Positions 22,527-37,300 of a stretch of 64,000 nt of DNA are shown one piece after another. This DNA is from Panonychus citri (lineage: Eukaryota; Arthropoda; Arachnida; Trombidiformes; Tetranychidae). The first letter of the stretch is position 1, and every line of letters begins with the position of its first letter. The stretch spans positions 1,674,001-1,738,000 of the forward strand of contig NW_026515416.1 of assembly GCF_014898815.1 (NCBI RefSeq). The letters are read 5' to 3'. Made by a program: the position numbers and the translations under genes. The notes beneath the pieces were generated by a model that worked only from the letters and a program-made list of their open reading frames with translations, was not told the DNA's origin and ran no database searches.

Positions 22527-25500
22527 ATGAAAAGTAGACTCAAGGAGATTAAATCATTTGAAGATAATCAAATCAATTGGAATCGTCCTGATGATCAGTT
22601 GAAATCTTCAAATGTAAGTTCAATTTGTTTTAATAGTCTTTCTGATCATCCCAATCCTAGTGACAATTTATTAATTAGTTCACATACAAAGTGGTTTAAA
22701 AAATCATCCTACAAATTAAATGGAAATATAAAAAGTGATCCAATTAAATTACCAATCATGATGATTACGTTAATTGTTTTGTGCCTTGCAATTGTGTCCA
22801 ATGGTCAAAGGACCGATTGGTTAAATCCATTGTTTTCCTATTCATCATCTTCACCTTTAAACTTGCCAATATCATCATCATCTTCATTACATACAATTCA
22901 AAGGAGAAGCTCATCTTATCCTTCATTATCTTCACCTTTCTCTCCCTCATCATCATCATCATCATCTTCATCTCCATCAACTGGATTAAAATCACTATTC
23001 TCATCTTTAATACCAAGCTCATTAATTCCTAGAGCTCTTGGTGGCAATAATGGTGGCGGTGGTGGTGGTAATCGAGGTTCATGGAGAAATTATTTTCCCT
23101 CTTCGATTTTATCATCTTCATCCTCTGATCAATCAAATCCTTTCGTTAATTCATTAGGATCTTCCTTGTCATCATCAGAATCATCATCAATCCCAGCATT
23201 CGCTTATACACCTTATACGGTTGAAGAATCAGTTCCAGCACCAATATCGTTTGATTCATTTTCCTCTTCATCATCTTCATCCTCAACAGGTTCTATGCCA
23301 AATCAATATGTTCCTTCAACAATTAACAGTAATCTTAATTTCGGTAATAATAAAGGATTTCTGTCAACTGGTTCATCAACAATTAACATGAACAGTGCCT
23401 TCCAACCAATGTCATCGACTAACAATTTTGTCGCAGTTAAACCAAGTCAAACTTATTCATCAGCTGAATCTTACCCTTCGGTTGGCTATGCATCAACCTC
23501 ATCGGGATCTAATTTAGTACCAAAGGTCAGTTATCCGTCGTCAATGACCGTACGATCACCTTCAATGGTATCTCCTGGTAAACGAAGTAAATCTCAACAA
23601 TCAGAGGCTTCTGAACAATCATCGGGACCTACAATTAGTATTGGAGGTGCACCGGGTGGTGGGACAGCAATTAGATTCGGTAAGGCACAGATCACCTTTA
23701 AAAAAGGTCAAATAAGTGTCGGTCCAGCGGCTAATGGACAATCAAGTAAACCGATCAAGAAAAAATCAACTTACTCATCAGCACCGATCGCTGGTGGTTT
23801 ACCTTCAGCAAGTTCAAATCGAGGTATTTCACTTGATTTAGGTAAGTTTAATTGTAGTAATTAACTAAATTTCAGATAATCCAGAGTTTCAGATTCAACA
23901 ATCAACCTATTCGATTAATGTTGATCATGTTGATTAAAAACTTTCATAATCAACTTTAAATCTTTCACTTGTTTGTTTGTTTGACTTGTTGATTTAATAT
24001 CCTTCCTCTAAATTGAAATGGAAAGTTAATTAACATTTATATATAATTGTAATTACAGTTTAATCATATTCTTTAGATATTTAATTTGTTTATTTATGGA
24101 AAAATTTTCAAAGGTAAAAACTTTGATTAGCTTGATTGTTTCAAGTAAATTGAAAACAATCAAAAAGAAAAAGAAAACGATTACTTCTCAATCAAGTTAA
24201 CAATTTATCTTATAATTGATTCAAAGTCAGTTTGATTAAGAGCATTAATTAAATTGTGATTATATCTAAATAAACTAATCGTTAAATCAGCAAACTAATC
24301 AGACAAATTATATTAAAGGTTGAGGTTATATTTATATTTATAAAAATTGAGAACTGTAAGTTTATATACTTCAGACATGATAACGATTATGATGAAGATG
24401 AAGATGAGGATGAAGATGAGGATGAGGATGAGGATGAGAGTGAAATCTTTATATTAATAGTATCCTCGAGTTATTATGTATACGGTGGACCAGTTTTACC
24501 TTAACTCTCACCTTTCCTCCTCTTCATACCTTTAAGCAGTTGCTCGTGTTGATCAACATTCAGATCATCAATATTGTCAACATTTGCTTTTTAATCATTT
24601 AGGTTAATTGTCCAAACCTCTTATCAAGTTTTGTATCATTTATATTGTTTCATCCTCATCATAATCGATCAATTTTGATTAACTTAATCATCAGTAAATT
24701 GTTTGAATGTTTCATCCTTTTTTGTTATTATTTCAAAGATTCATTCACTAAATTAGATTGAGCAGATGATCACTTTTTGATTGTCAACCTTTCATTTAAT
24801 TATTTCGTTGATTACCCAATCCTTTTGTTATATTGTTATGATTAAAGTTTTTATACACAATTGAATAGTCTCTAATTAAGAAAAGTAAACAATTATCATG
24901 ATGATGACCAATTAAAATTAATTAATTAGTGTTTACAATTCATTGTCACTCAAATTAACTTTTCAATTGGGAAAGAGTGTTAACAAATTAAGTTTAATTG
25001 TGAGTAGATTAAATCACCCAGCAGGTTGATACTTTGATTGTTCAATGGATTAAGATGGGATTATGATTATGATGAATTACCTGTAATCCCAAAAATATAA
25101 ACAATCAATAATCTGGAAACAAAGAATCAAATTAAATGATAACAATAATGATTCAATAGTTGGATAAATTGCTGATGATTAACCTGTTGATTAAATTTTC
25201 TGATTGTAAATCATGAAATCGACGATAATGATTAGTTTCATGAGAATATAACATTTTCAGTAATCACCTGAATAGAAAAATAATCAACTATTATTAAATT
25301 AACTCGAAAGTAAAAAATTAATTGTTGTTTCCTTTTCCATATTAGACTTGTCATCTTCATCTTAATTTAAATACCAAATTATTTACTAATTAGAATGAAA
25401 TTGTGAGTCCAGCAATCAGCTAATTGTCATTAACAATATAACAATAGATTAACTAACAAACTCAAAATCCATTTGAATCTAATCTCAATCTAAAAGCATC

Positions 25501-28500
25501 TTCAGGTTGATCTAATTTTAGTTAATTGTTACAATCGTTATCTTTAATCATCTTCTTTTTTTCCTTGTGACAATGTTAATTACCTTAGACTTGACAACAA
25601 TTTACACTAATTACATTCTAACAGACTGATAATCATCAACAATTAACTGTAAATCATTCTCATTGCCTTTCATTGTGGTTTATTAAGTTATCCATTTTTA
25701 AGTATCAAAGGTAAAAATCTAAGGTCAATCACTTTTAATCACTTCCAACAATCAGCTGATTAGTTTTCTTTATGAAAATCTATTTACTACTTTTTCTCTC
25801 TTCCATTTTAAAATTAGTTAATCATAATTGTAATAATAGATTAGGAATTACCACTAATCAGTTGATGAGGTTTCCTGTAGGATGAGGATGAAGATGAGGA
25901 TGTTAACGGTCATCACTTTGTCACCCGAACAATTTATATAAACAGTTACATCCTCATCCTTTTTTTTTAGGATAAAAAAATCATAATAATTTGCATCATC
26001 ATCGTAACAATCATCAAATTGCTGTTTTTTACTTCTACTGATTAAGTTAATTGTGTTTATTAAACTGACCTCATCCTGTTGTTTAAAGGTTGGAGTTGTT
26101 TAAGAATCAAAGTTTTAATGATGATGAATATTAATTGCTTCTTAATGAATGAATTTTACTTTCATCAGAAAAAGTTGATTACTTTATTATTAACATCTAA
26201 TTGTTTAATCACCAATGTTTTATTGTTACTTGATTGTCATTTTAATTAGGATGCAAACTTAATCTGCTGGCTAATAGGAGAGATTGAGATTACCTCTAAT
26301 AAGCTTAACTGTTGTTAAATTACTAAAAAAAGCATTTAAATTGTTACTATTATGATAGATCATCAAATAAATGAAAGCTCAACATCATCTTACCTTTTTT
26401 TAAATCATCAACTTAAATTTGCATATGATTAAGGAGACAATTTAACAGTTACAAGTGGCAATGATCAAAAAACAACAACAACAAGATACAATTAACTGAT
26501 TATTATAAACGATTAACTTTTCTTACTCTTTAAATTGTGACAATTAACCTGTCTGCAATCAAAGGGTAGACATTGTTAATTGACCTTTGATAATGGAGAT
26601 GGACATTGAGAGTATTGGATTAGTTTTCTAAAAAAAAAGTAATTAAGCAAAATAATTTAGAAAGAGAAAAGAATATAAAAAAAATTCCTGATTATTACAA
26701 CAATTAGTTAACTATTATGACGAAATATGTGTTTGTTTTAATCTAATTGTTCAAAATCAAAAGTGAAAATCAATTGTAATCATAACAATCAACACACAAT
26801 TAAAGATCCAATTGTGACATGATGAAAGCTTTTCTTAATATCGTTTATTATTATTTTTTTTCGTACTTTTTAACTAATCAAATTAAATGAATTAAACTTT
26901 TTTTCTGGCTCATTGAGCAATTAAACAACAATCAACAATTTAAAGCTCAATTGATTTCGCTATTGATATTGTCAAATCATCAGCTCATTGTCAAGTTCCT
27001 AATCATCATGATTAGAACAAAACTTTTTTTTTCTCAATTAACTTTTTTCGAGTTTTTTTTTCTGGTCACTATTATTGGATTGTTAATTGTTAATTATAAT
27101 TACTTACAATTAACTCTTTAATCATCGTGCTTTTGTCTTACCAAATTGATTAGTGTGGGCATAAATTGTGAATGAAAAGGTAAAAAACAACAATTACAAT
27201 TAACGTTGACCAGAAACAATTAAATTCATTTGGATGTTTTTTTCCTTCCCATCTCATCACATTTAATTGTTACGAGTTATTTTTATAATTAAATTTAATT
27301 CTTGATTAAACTTGATGATTAAATCTGTTGATTTACTATCAGTATTATCATATAAGGTCAGAAAAAGATGAAGAAAAAAAAATTTAGAAATTAATTTAAT
27401 CCAGTTTATCAATTGATTATAATTTATTAGTTTCTTTTGATTTAAGTTTTTCGGGTTAAAGTTTTGTTGTTGTTGTTGTAAATTTATATCAATTAATTGT
27501 TTACAATATAATCAGATTAAATTGTTGTCTATTAATACTGAAAATTAGTCTAATGTGTTATATTTTAATACACTTAATTGTCAAGAATTAATAGATTAAT
27601 CATTTTTCAATGAAAGACATTTGATTGACTTAAACTGATCAATAAAATAATTACAACGTGATTAATATTGACCTGATTAAATTGTGATGATTAGTAAATG
27701 ATGATGATGATTAACAAACTGCATTCAAATGAGAAACATATTGATCAAAATTGTAATCAAATCAATTTTCAATGAAAATCCCAATGATTGACATGAAAAT
27801 GGAAACAAGTTGATATCAGATTTGAAATAATCGGAACAATTAGTTAATTATAAACTTTAATTTCTCTCCTCTTTTCAAAGCATCATTTTCCTTGCAATCA
27901 AATGATTGACAAAAGCTTTAATTGTAATCTAATTTAATTCTGATTCCCCTTATAACAGGACGAGGATCCTCAGGTCGAGGTGTGTCAATCAGCTTCGGAG
28001 GCGGAGGTGGCGGTGGGTCATCACCTTCAGGGAGATCGAGAGGTCAATGTAAGTATTGGTCATCGAATTGATTAATCATCATTTCAATAAGAATATTAAA
28101 AAAAAAATGAGATTTACAATTAGAATGGAAATGATTAGTGATCAATCTTAAATCAATTTCTAATAACTAATCATGATTTAAATGGTTGAGAAACTTGGAT
28201 TACATTTGATTGACCGAGTAACCAAAATAGTTTAGTGAGACTAACAAATTAATAGCCTGAGGGTTAATTTTACTTTTTATCAGCTAACAAACTTGATAAT
28301 AATAATGTAATCAAGTATTTCCTTTCAATTCAAAGTAAATTAACACGATTAAAACAAATTGTGATCCAATTGAATCAACACAATCAACGATTAATGGTTG
28401 ACGATTAACGATATGATGATGATGACTCTAAGATTTAATCAACTTTAAGGAAGTTAGTAAATTGTTTGTCCAACAATCTAATTGATGCAAAATAATTTAA

Positions 28501-31500
28501 TCATATTTCTAATCACAATCAGTATTAAGGCTCTTCCTGGTTAATGTTTTAATTCATTGTGATTAAATTGTGTTGATTATCATTACAACTAATCAACAAT
28601 CAATCAGACATAATGTGTGAGTGTATTGAATTATGATTAAAAATCAATGTTTGTTATTTCAATCAATGAACCAAATTAACTGTTATCTTTGTTGGTTAAC
28701 AACAATTAAGGTTTCTTTACCCTTAACCTAAATGTTTACCAATTTGATTGTTGGTTGATTGTTGTGTAGTTTAAATAATTGATAACAAAAGGTTAACATG
28801 ATGATCATTTAAATGGAGGAAGAACAATTAATTGTGATTGAAAATTAATTTCCAACTTAATTGTATTCTCAATATTCACATATATCATTTCAATTGATTG
28901 TTATCATTGTTGTTGATTGTTGTTGATTGTAAAAAAAAAAGTTATTAAAATATATCAACACGAAATCTTGAAACTTTTTTTTTCTTGATTGTTGTTACTA
29001 AATTATTAGTGTAACGAAATCAACTAAAACTTTATTAGCTTTTTCCCCTTCAGCTGATTCGATATGATCATTCAACTGAATTAAATATATCATCATGTTG
29101 ATTATCATAATAATTACCAATTATGATTAAGAAGCTTATTCATTCATTTCTCATTATCATCTTTTTTTTCACAATTTATATGATTGTTCAACGAGTAATT
29201 GTTATCCAACCGATGATTGGATTGTAAATCGATTGATTTAGTCTTCTTAAATTAGTTAAATCAGCTTTGATTGTGTAAACAATTAGGTTACTTGGTTAAA
29301 TTTGGATTTTCTTGATTAGTCGGGTAAATGGATTATGATGTTTTTACCTTTGATTAAGTTGATTTAAGATTAGTGATTTATGAGATTGTCGAGAGTATTA
29401 ATTAATTTGTTTTTCCTCTTTTCTTTTAACAATCAGCTGCTGCTTCTGCTAATCATCATGATGAAGATAAAGCAGGAAGTGAAGGGCCAGGAATCTCATT
29501 CGGCGGTGGATCAGGTATTCGACTTCCATCAATCAGCTTTGGTAATGGTGGGTTAACCATCGGCGGAGGAGGTGGAGGGGGACAAGATGATTACGCTGAT
29601 GGTTCGGGTAAAACAGCCGCCGAATCATCTTATCCCAGTTACCATGGAAGTGGATACGGTAAATCGTACTACAAGCCACCTCCTCGACCCCGAATAAAGC
29701 TCAAGTTGCCGCATTTCCCCAAGACTTACATTGAATCGAACCTTAAATTACCTCCTCTCAAGGTGAAACTTCATGCAGCTCCGAGAGTAAAAATCACCAC
29801 TGGAACCAAAGATCCGCTTGAGCCAAAACCAGTTGAAGAAGATCATAACATGAGTGATATTTTCCTTCCACCTGAACCTTTTCCCAAAAAGACCAACGGA
29901 TCGGAAGAGGATAAAAATAAAGATAAAGTTCCCATTGAACCACCGCCACCTTCTCCACACTCTCCTGGTCCATATCCATATCCACCACATCCTCATCATC
30001 CTTATCCTCCTCCTCCACCACCTTATCCAGGACATGGACCATATCCACCTCCACCATCAGGTCCTCATGGTTCACCCAATCCATATTATCCTCCACCACC
30101 AATACCAGGAAGTCATCCAGTTCCTCCTCCTGGACATGGTAATGGTCATCCAGTTCCACCTCCACCCTCATATCATCAATCATACAACAATTATGAGACT
30201 GAAAAATATGCAAATAATTATCAATATTCATCAGGATCAAGTTACAAATCATCAAGTGGTGATAGTTACTCAGCACCATACAAAGCAGCCGCTTCAGGTT
30301 ATTCACAGCATTTCAGCCCATTAATAATAACGGTAAATGGTCTGGTCCACCGGAGGGAAGTCCCCATTCAACAAACAGGGTCACTCTCGCAGCAAATGGT
30401 GCAAGTTACCCAGTTGGAGGTAATGGTCAAGAGATTGCACCAAGTGGAAGATCATATACAGGATATGGTCCACCCCATCAACCACCACCACCACCACCAT
30501 CACCTCCTTCTGTTCCTTATCAACCTCATCATGTGCCTTATCCTCCTCCACCTCCTGGACCACCCGGACCGGGATATTCTGGTCATCCATCACCAGGATA
30601 CGAAAGTAAACCCAAATACGGGGGCAGTTACCCGAAAGAAGTTTTCGGTAAAAAGATCGTCAAATATAATCGAGCCACAAATGATAAACCTCAGCTCATT
30701 TTGGACATTCGTCCAAGGATAAGTCTACACAGTGTCAACGCAACTCACCCCGAAAAGAAGCACAAACACAAAGATCCATTCTTCAAGCTTAAACTCAACC
30801 CAGTTTGGCTCAATCGAACTGAATCTTATGGCTATGGGTCAGGAGATAATAGTGGTTATGGTGGTGCTTATGGTCAAACATATCCAACATCAACCACTTC
30901 GACAACACCAGCACCCGGAAGAACCGAAAGAGCCACAGTGACCACAGAATCAAGTCGAACGACATCAGTAACAGATGATTACGATTATCAAGATTCGACC
31001 ACCGAGAAGAGTAAAAAGGAAGATAAAAAAGATGCGGATGAAAGTGATTACGATTATGGTGACGATAAAAAGAGCGACAAGGATAAAGACAAGGAGAAGG
31101 AGAAAGAAAAAGAAAAGGAAAAGGAAAAGAAGAAGGAAGATAAAAAAGATGGAGATGATTACGATTATGATGGTGATGAGAAGAAAAAGGATAATGACAA
31201 AAAGGAGAAGGAAAAAGAGAAGGATAAAAAAGAAGATAAAAAAGAAAAAGAAATCAAAAAGGATGGAGATGATTACGATTATGATGATAAGGAGAAGGAA
31301 AAGGAAAAGGAAAAGGAGAAAAAGAAAGATGAAGATGAGAAGAAAAAGAAAGAGAAAAAAGATGAAATCGAAGATGACAAAGAGAAGAAACCAAACAAGG
31401 AAGACAAAAAGGACAAGAAAGATGATGAAGATTTTTCATATGATGATTACGATGAAAACGGTAAAGGTAACGGTAAAAAGAAGGAGAGTAAAGACAAATC

Positions 31501-32407
31501 AAAGGATAAAAAGAAAGATGATGAAGATGACAAGGAAAAGAAAATGGAGAAGAAAAAGAAATCAGATGATTACGATTATGGGGACGAAGAATCAGGAAAA
31601 TCGAATAAAAAAAGCGAAATGAAACCAACATCAGATGAGAAGAAAAAAGAATCGACCTCAACGACGACCAGTAAACCAGCGGGGAAAAAGGAAGATGATT
31701 ACGATTACCAGGAAGAGAAGACAAAAGAAATGTCCGAAAAGAAAACGAAAAGAGATGAAACTGGTCAAGCAGTGAAAGCGAAAAAGTTGTACATCGATGA
31801 TTATTCGTACTCACCAGGTTATCAGAATGGTTATTCTCAGGTGAGTAACGGTAAAAAAGAGGAGGACAAGAAAGAAGAGGATAAAAAGAAAGACGAAGAT
31901 GTTAAGAAAGAGGATAACGTTGACTACGATAGTGGGTCATCGTCGGCGGTCACTCCTTCACCTTCAACAAGCTCAACTAAACGGGAAGATAATGAAGACT
32001 ATGAGAATGACGATCTGGAAGGAGCCAAAACAATCAGGGGAACCGATGATTCAGTCAACAAGCAGGGTGATGAAGATGATGGTGGTAACAATGAGGAAGA
32101 TAATTTAACTGATAGTGAAGGCGATGGGGGAATTATTAATGAAGAGATTGATGGAGATAAATTGACAACAATTAAGAAATCAGTTGGCAACGATGTCAAG
32201 ATAACCACCATGACCGATAGTTTGGCCTCCGTCCAGGCCAAAATTGAACAGATGAAGCGGATGACCAATACAACGGGAACCGCTGAAGATGTTCCCATAA
32301 TTGTTGTTCTGCTTCCTCCCGATTCTGAGGAATCATCAACTCCATTAACTGCTACAATTAAGAAACAATCAAGAAAAAGTAAATCAAACAAAAGTAAATC
32401 TGATTAA
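22527..32407 (+). CDS. Large low-complexity secreted or surface protein with DYDY repeats; one frame break
   Basis: Exons 22527-23841, 27959-28048 and 29437-32407 join in frame (phases 1 and 1), about 1458 residues. A hydrophobic signal-like stretch (MMITLIVLCLAIVSNGQ) starts at codon 22758; starting there gives a normal signal peptide and about 1381 residues, while ATG 22527 adds 77 residues. Blocks in order: Ser-rich; Gly-rich (GGNNGGGGGG, ISIGGAPGGG, VSISFGGGGGGG); basic-hydrophobic (PRIKLKLPHFPKTY); Pro/His/Tyr-rich (PYPPHPHHPYPPPP); a second ordered piece (GKKIVKYNRATNDKPQLILD...KLKLNPVWLNRTE); then a long Lys/Glu/Asp-rich region with DYDY or close variants about every 25-50 residues; and an acidic end. 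No Cys is seen in the third exon. The frame changes once at about 30305-30311; one base is missing beside a T run. The make-up recalls structural, silk, glue or cuticle proteins, but no family is recognised. Confidence 0.75.
23842..27958 (+). other. 4.1 kb intron of the DYDY-repeat gene
   Basis: Bounded by GTAAGT-type donor at 23842 and ACAG acceptor at 27957-27958. It contains GAT/GAG-rich tracts at about 24390-24445 and 25880-25905. No exon or RNA gene is seen in it. Confidence 0.7.
28049..29436 (+). other. 1.4 kb intron of the DYDY-repeat gene
   Basis: GTAAGT donor at 28049 and CAATCAG acceptor ending at 29436. AT-rich, nothing else seen. Confidence 0.7.
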
Positions 32408-34333
32408 ACAAAAAGTTCAACAAATCAAAAAGATTCATCATCATGATGATCATTTACTTTTCCAATATAAAGTTTCCAATTAATCTATTTTTTTTTAATT
32501 CTTTATTAATTCACTTGAATTTTTGTTCCCCTTTGTTAACAATCAATTGATTTGTAACAATTAATCAATTACTTTTCTCATCTCATCATAAAAACCTGTA
32601 AATTTCATCACTTTTCATCATTCTGACAATCAGAATAATCAATTTACTTTCAATTGAAAGATATTCATATTCATCCAATTATTAATTGCTAATTAACTGT
32701 TATTCTAGAATTGATAATTTAAGTTTTCATTATTAATTCGGTTTTTTTACTTCTCTTGATTGTGATTCTTAAATTAAAAAGTTAATTGTCAATCGAATCA
32801 AATGTTTTTGTTTCAAATTTTCTTTGATTTAATTATTTTCTTATTGGTAAAAGAAACAAAAGTTAATCAAGAGAATTAGGATTTTATATTGTTAATTTAA
32901 TCTCTCTTAATTGTTATATCTTCTCAAATAAAACTAAATGTAAATTGTTAATTACTTTGTATCACTTATTCAGATATTCGAGTCCTTGATTGTTACAATT
33001 AATTGTTATTTACAAGAAGCATTAGACAAGTCGAGTTGTTTATTAATGTATCAAGTTAATCGTTGGAAATCTGGTTGATTGTTAATCCTTTTGGAGAGTA
33101 ATTAATTTAATCTCATTGTAATTAATCATTGAGATGATAATCTGATGCTTTCATCAACAACGAGACACGGAAAATGTTTCAGGTCAAGGTCATCTAGAAG
33201 GTTAATCAATTGTGTTTACAATTAAGCTGACAAGTCTCAACGATCAATTAGCTTTCAATTAATTGATTTCCCAGATAATTTAATTTAGGAAAATTATCAA
33301 TTGTTTACCTTAATCAATTTGCAATTATCTAAGTATTTCCACTCAACCCATTGAAATCAGTTAATTGATTAATCGTCAAATCGTTCAAGTTGTTACAATT
33401 AAAGGAGATCAATTAATCTGGTATTAAGTAAATTAGTTCAATCAAGTGTTTACAATTGAACTAATCATATTGAGATGTTTATTTGATTACCAGATTAATT
33501 AACTTTAATCTATAGATAAGATAATCAAGTTATTCAAGTGAAATTGGCATTTTTTTAATAATAATAATATAATTTGATTTGATTGTTTCCAAATTGTTAT
33601 TTTGTACATTTAGTAATTCATATGAAAACATTGGTGACAATTGAAAGACAAGGTTAGATGATATATAATTGATCAATTAAAATAACAACTATAATAATAA
33701 TCAAGGTGATAAAAGCATCTTTCGTTAATTATTTTAACAATAATCAGGATTAAAAATAATTTGATTAAGATTTTCATCAAAGATGAAGTAAAAGTAGCTT
33801 AATTGGTATAATTGATATGATAAAACAATTGATTGCTAAGCATTTGTTTTGTATTACTGTTGATGTTATTGATTGTTAATTGTTGTTGTTGTTGGTGTTG
33901 GTGTCATCTCACTTTGTTTAAGGGGCCAATAGTAATAATCTCAATCATTTTGTACTTTTTCATAATTAATTGATCAACAATTAACAATCAATAACATCAA
34001 TTGTATTGCACTTGATTGTCGGTGAAATTGGATCACAGTTGCCGTTGATTGTTGTGACTTTGAGCATTAGTGACAGTTATTCATAATTAGATTTAACAAA
34101 AAAAAGGCAAATTGGAATGAAGAATTGAAAAAAAAAACAATTTGATTCCAGGGTTGTGATTAGTTGATTTCGATAGTTAATTGTCGTTTTAAAAACTAAT
34201 TACTGGATTTTCCATAGTCTATAGTCAGATTATCTTTGGATTTCTTTAAGTGTTTTCACAATGCGCTTGTTAAGCTCTTTGAACATCGTTGGATTAAATT
34301 GTTTACTGATTGATTGTTGAATTTCTTGAAATC
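32408..34333. other. Non-coding spacer between convergent genes
   Basis: About 1.9 kb between the stops of the DYDY-repeat gene (+) and the ZnT1-like gene (-). It should hold both 3' ends. AT-rich; no ORF or structured RNA was recognised. Confidence 0.55.
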
Positions 34334-37300
34334 TTAGACTAGTGAATTAACTGTTTCAACGTCATTATGACAATTGTGTACATGACGATGGTGTGAATGG
34401 TTATCATGGTTATCGATATTCTTTTCTACAATATCTTCTTGATTCCCTGTAGAACAGCAAGTTTTACTCTTACAAGTTCCTCGATCTTTTGAACAAATGT
34501 AAAGACAACCACCAACTTGTGATTCTTTCGGGAATTCTGGTTGAACTGTTGCCAGAGTGATTCCTTCACGAGCTAAAAATTTACATATCTGGTTGGATAA
34601 AATGTTATACGAGTTACTGGTTAAAGCAGGAAGAGATATGTGACATGTAGCAATTATTTTATCACGAGTTAAACACCAAACATGAAAATCGTGAATCTCA
34701 ATAATAGTTGGAAACTCGCGACAAAGAGCTTCTTTAACTTGATCAACTTCTATGTGTTTGGGAACAGTTTGTAATAAGATGAGTCCAGACTCTTTCATTG
34801 AAGGATAAATCATTGAGAGGATAATCACAATTCCTGCAAGTCCAGTGAGCGAATCAATCATTGAACAAGTATCACCATCGAGGTAGTAAAGGCTAATTGA
34901 TGCTCCAATTAAAAGCAATGAAGTTCCAATAGATTTAATTATCTTCCATAGGAAATTCTCCTTCTTCTCAATCGTTTCCTCTGTGGTAGAAAGAAAAATA
35001 TAAGAAATAAAAAATAAGTGACAACAATTAAGAAAAAAGTAAATATAAATCAATAGATAATCCTGATAATCTTCAATACAATCAAGTCTAATCAACTATT
35101 TGAAGAGTTCGTTGATATAAAATAAAGGTTAATTTTCACTGGGAAATATTGTCAACAATTTATGAGACTCGAATCATTGACCTAAAAGACAATTTAAATC
35201 ACTTAGACTATTAACACCATTGGGTTTATTTTTAACTATTGTGATCTAATTAACTTTTTGCTCCTTAAATTAACTCAACTATTTTCGATGTTAATATAAT
35301 AACAAGCAAGTGAGTTAATTAAATTAAATCATCACCACAATCACAACAATAGGTAAAACTTGCGTTTTTTAATTTAGTTAATTGTAACTATTTCCTGTAC
35401 ATTAACCAAATCAAATCAATTTTAATCATGAATCACTAAATGTTATTGCAATTGTTAATAAATTGATACAATAATTGACATATATTATATTTAGATATGT
35501 TTACTAAAATGATGATCAGTTTAATTGTTACCTGATCATAACCGGTAAGGTTATGTCAATATCTAATTTAATTGAATTCACATATATCGTAACATCATTA
35601 AATCAGGACAAGGGCAATCAAATTAATATATCAAAGAGTTAAATAGTCAATGATGATTGTTAATTGACAGATTTGATCAAGTATTATGGTTAATAATTAA
35701 ATTGTTTGTATCATGAATCAGGTAAATACAATGAATAATATTAAAGGTACAATCACTTTAATTGTTTCTTTTTAATATTGAATAAATTACTATTATCTTG
35801 ATTTAGTAATCAACTTTTCTGTAAATTGCCAATCATTAAATGAATTGAAATTAATACAATTACATTGTATTATTGTGTAAATTCATTGTACTGTTTAAAT
35901 TGTTACTGAATTAAAATGATTGTTACTATCATTAAGCTAATAAAACAACAGTAATTAAAGCAAAGTTAAGTAGGTTAATAAAGAAATCAAGGTTGATTAA
36001 AAGTAGACAAAATATCAATTAGACAAATATAATTAAATTATATTGCTATGATTAGAATTAAGAAAATGTTATTAATAATAATTCATTTCAGGATTAGATT
36101 TGCTGTTTATGGTAAAGACCATCGACCTTGATTAACATTAATTGATTCAGATTATAATTAGATTTTAAGTTAACCATGAAATTTAGCATTGATTTGTCGG
36201 TAAATTTTACCAATGATTAGAGTAAAGTAGTAATCAAAAGTCAAGAGAGTAGACGTTAATTGTAAGATAATCATTAATAACCTGTCAAGATCACAAACCT
36301 TTACGTTAATCGTTCAAGTTAAATTGTAACTAAGGGGATAATCAATTTGGAATGAAGATTAATCAAAGAAAATAAGTTACCACTAATTGTGGTATCATCA
36401 TCATCAATGTAATTAATTCTCATGGTAAAAAAATGTTTCTATGTTAAAAGTTACAATGTTTAAATTGATTAGTTGCCAAAAATAATTTAATCATCACCAA
36501 AGCATTTTTGAAGCAATTAAATTTTTCTCACTAATTAACCGTAAGAATCAACAATTGGATAATTCTGATTATCTTAATCAACCATTGACAATTTCAAACT
36601 TTTATGACGAATATCAAAAAAGATTTAGTTGTTTAGTTTTGAGATTGTATTGATTGTTAGGAATGGAAAAAAACTCAAATTGTTGGAACTTAATTATTTC
36701 GAATAATATCAAGAGGTAATAAACTTCTCTTTTCATATTGGAATTAACAGTTAATCGGTGAAATTAATCCTGTTTCTTGAGAAAAATTAAAACTAATCAA
36801 CTGTAAACAAGTAGAAAAAACAAAATTTTCGTACAGGGTTAACAATCTAATCAATTGGTTATAAATAAACACGAAGGAAACTTGATTTTTCTGTGGTGAA
36901 TATTTGATTGATTGCTGATTAACGGATTATCTTTGATTGTTTTTGTCTTAACAATAATTACCAGATTGATTGTTTGAATTAATTAGTAGTTTATCCTTTT
37001 CATCCTCCTCCTTGTCCTCGTTGGAACCAGTTTTGTTGGCGGTGATTTTTTGGGAGACAATCTCAAAGTCACCATTTACAATACAATTGACTTGAACCTC
37101 TTCACCACGGATACTTAATTGTACATTTTGTGTTCGAGATGATTCTGTAAGTGGGAGAAAAGAACAATTTATTTATAATTAAACATGTAAAAGATTTGTT
37201 TAAACACTGTGTATACCCTTTTGGTGTTTAAATTGATTGCTTACCATTGAAAAATAAACATCTAAACAAATTTAAGGCTAAACTGTTGATCCCAGGGATC

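Noticed and set aside
22614..22638. Possible tiny intron (GTAAGT...TTTTAATAG) near the start of the DYDY-repeat gene
   Set aside because: About 23 nt is too short for splicing, and the frame is open through it.
30298..30316. Possible 19-nt intron explaining the frame change in the DYDY-repeat gene
   Set aside because: It is too short, and removing 19 nt does not restore the downstream frame.
30975..31622. Arg/Lys-rich ORF inside the DYDY-repeat exon, and the minus-strand frames opposite it
   Set aside because: They are shadows of the Lys/Glu/Asp repeat coding frame.
33790..33850. tRNA-like words (GTAGCTTAATTGGTATAATT)
   Set aside because: No acceptor or T-arm pairing could be found around it, so no tRNA is called.
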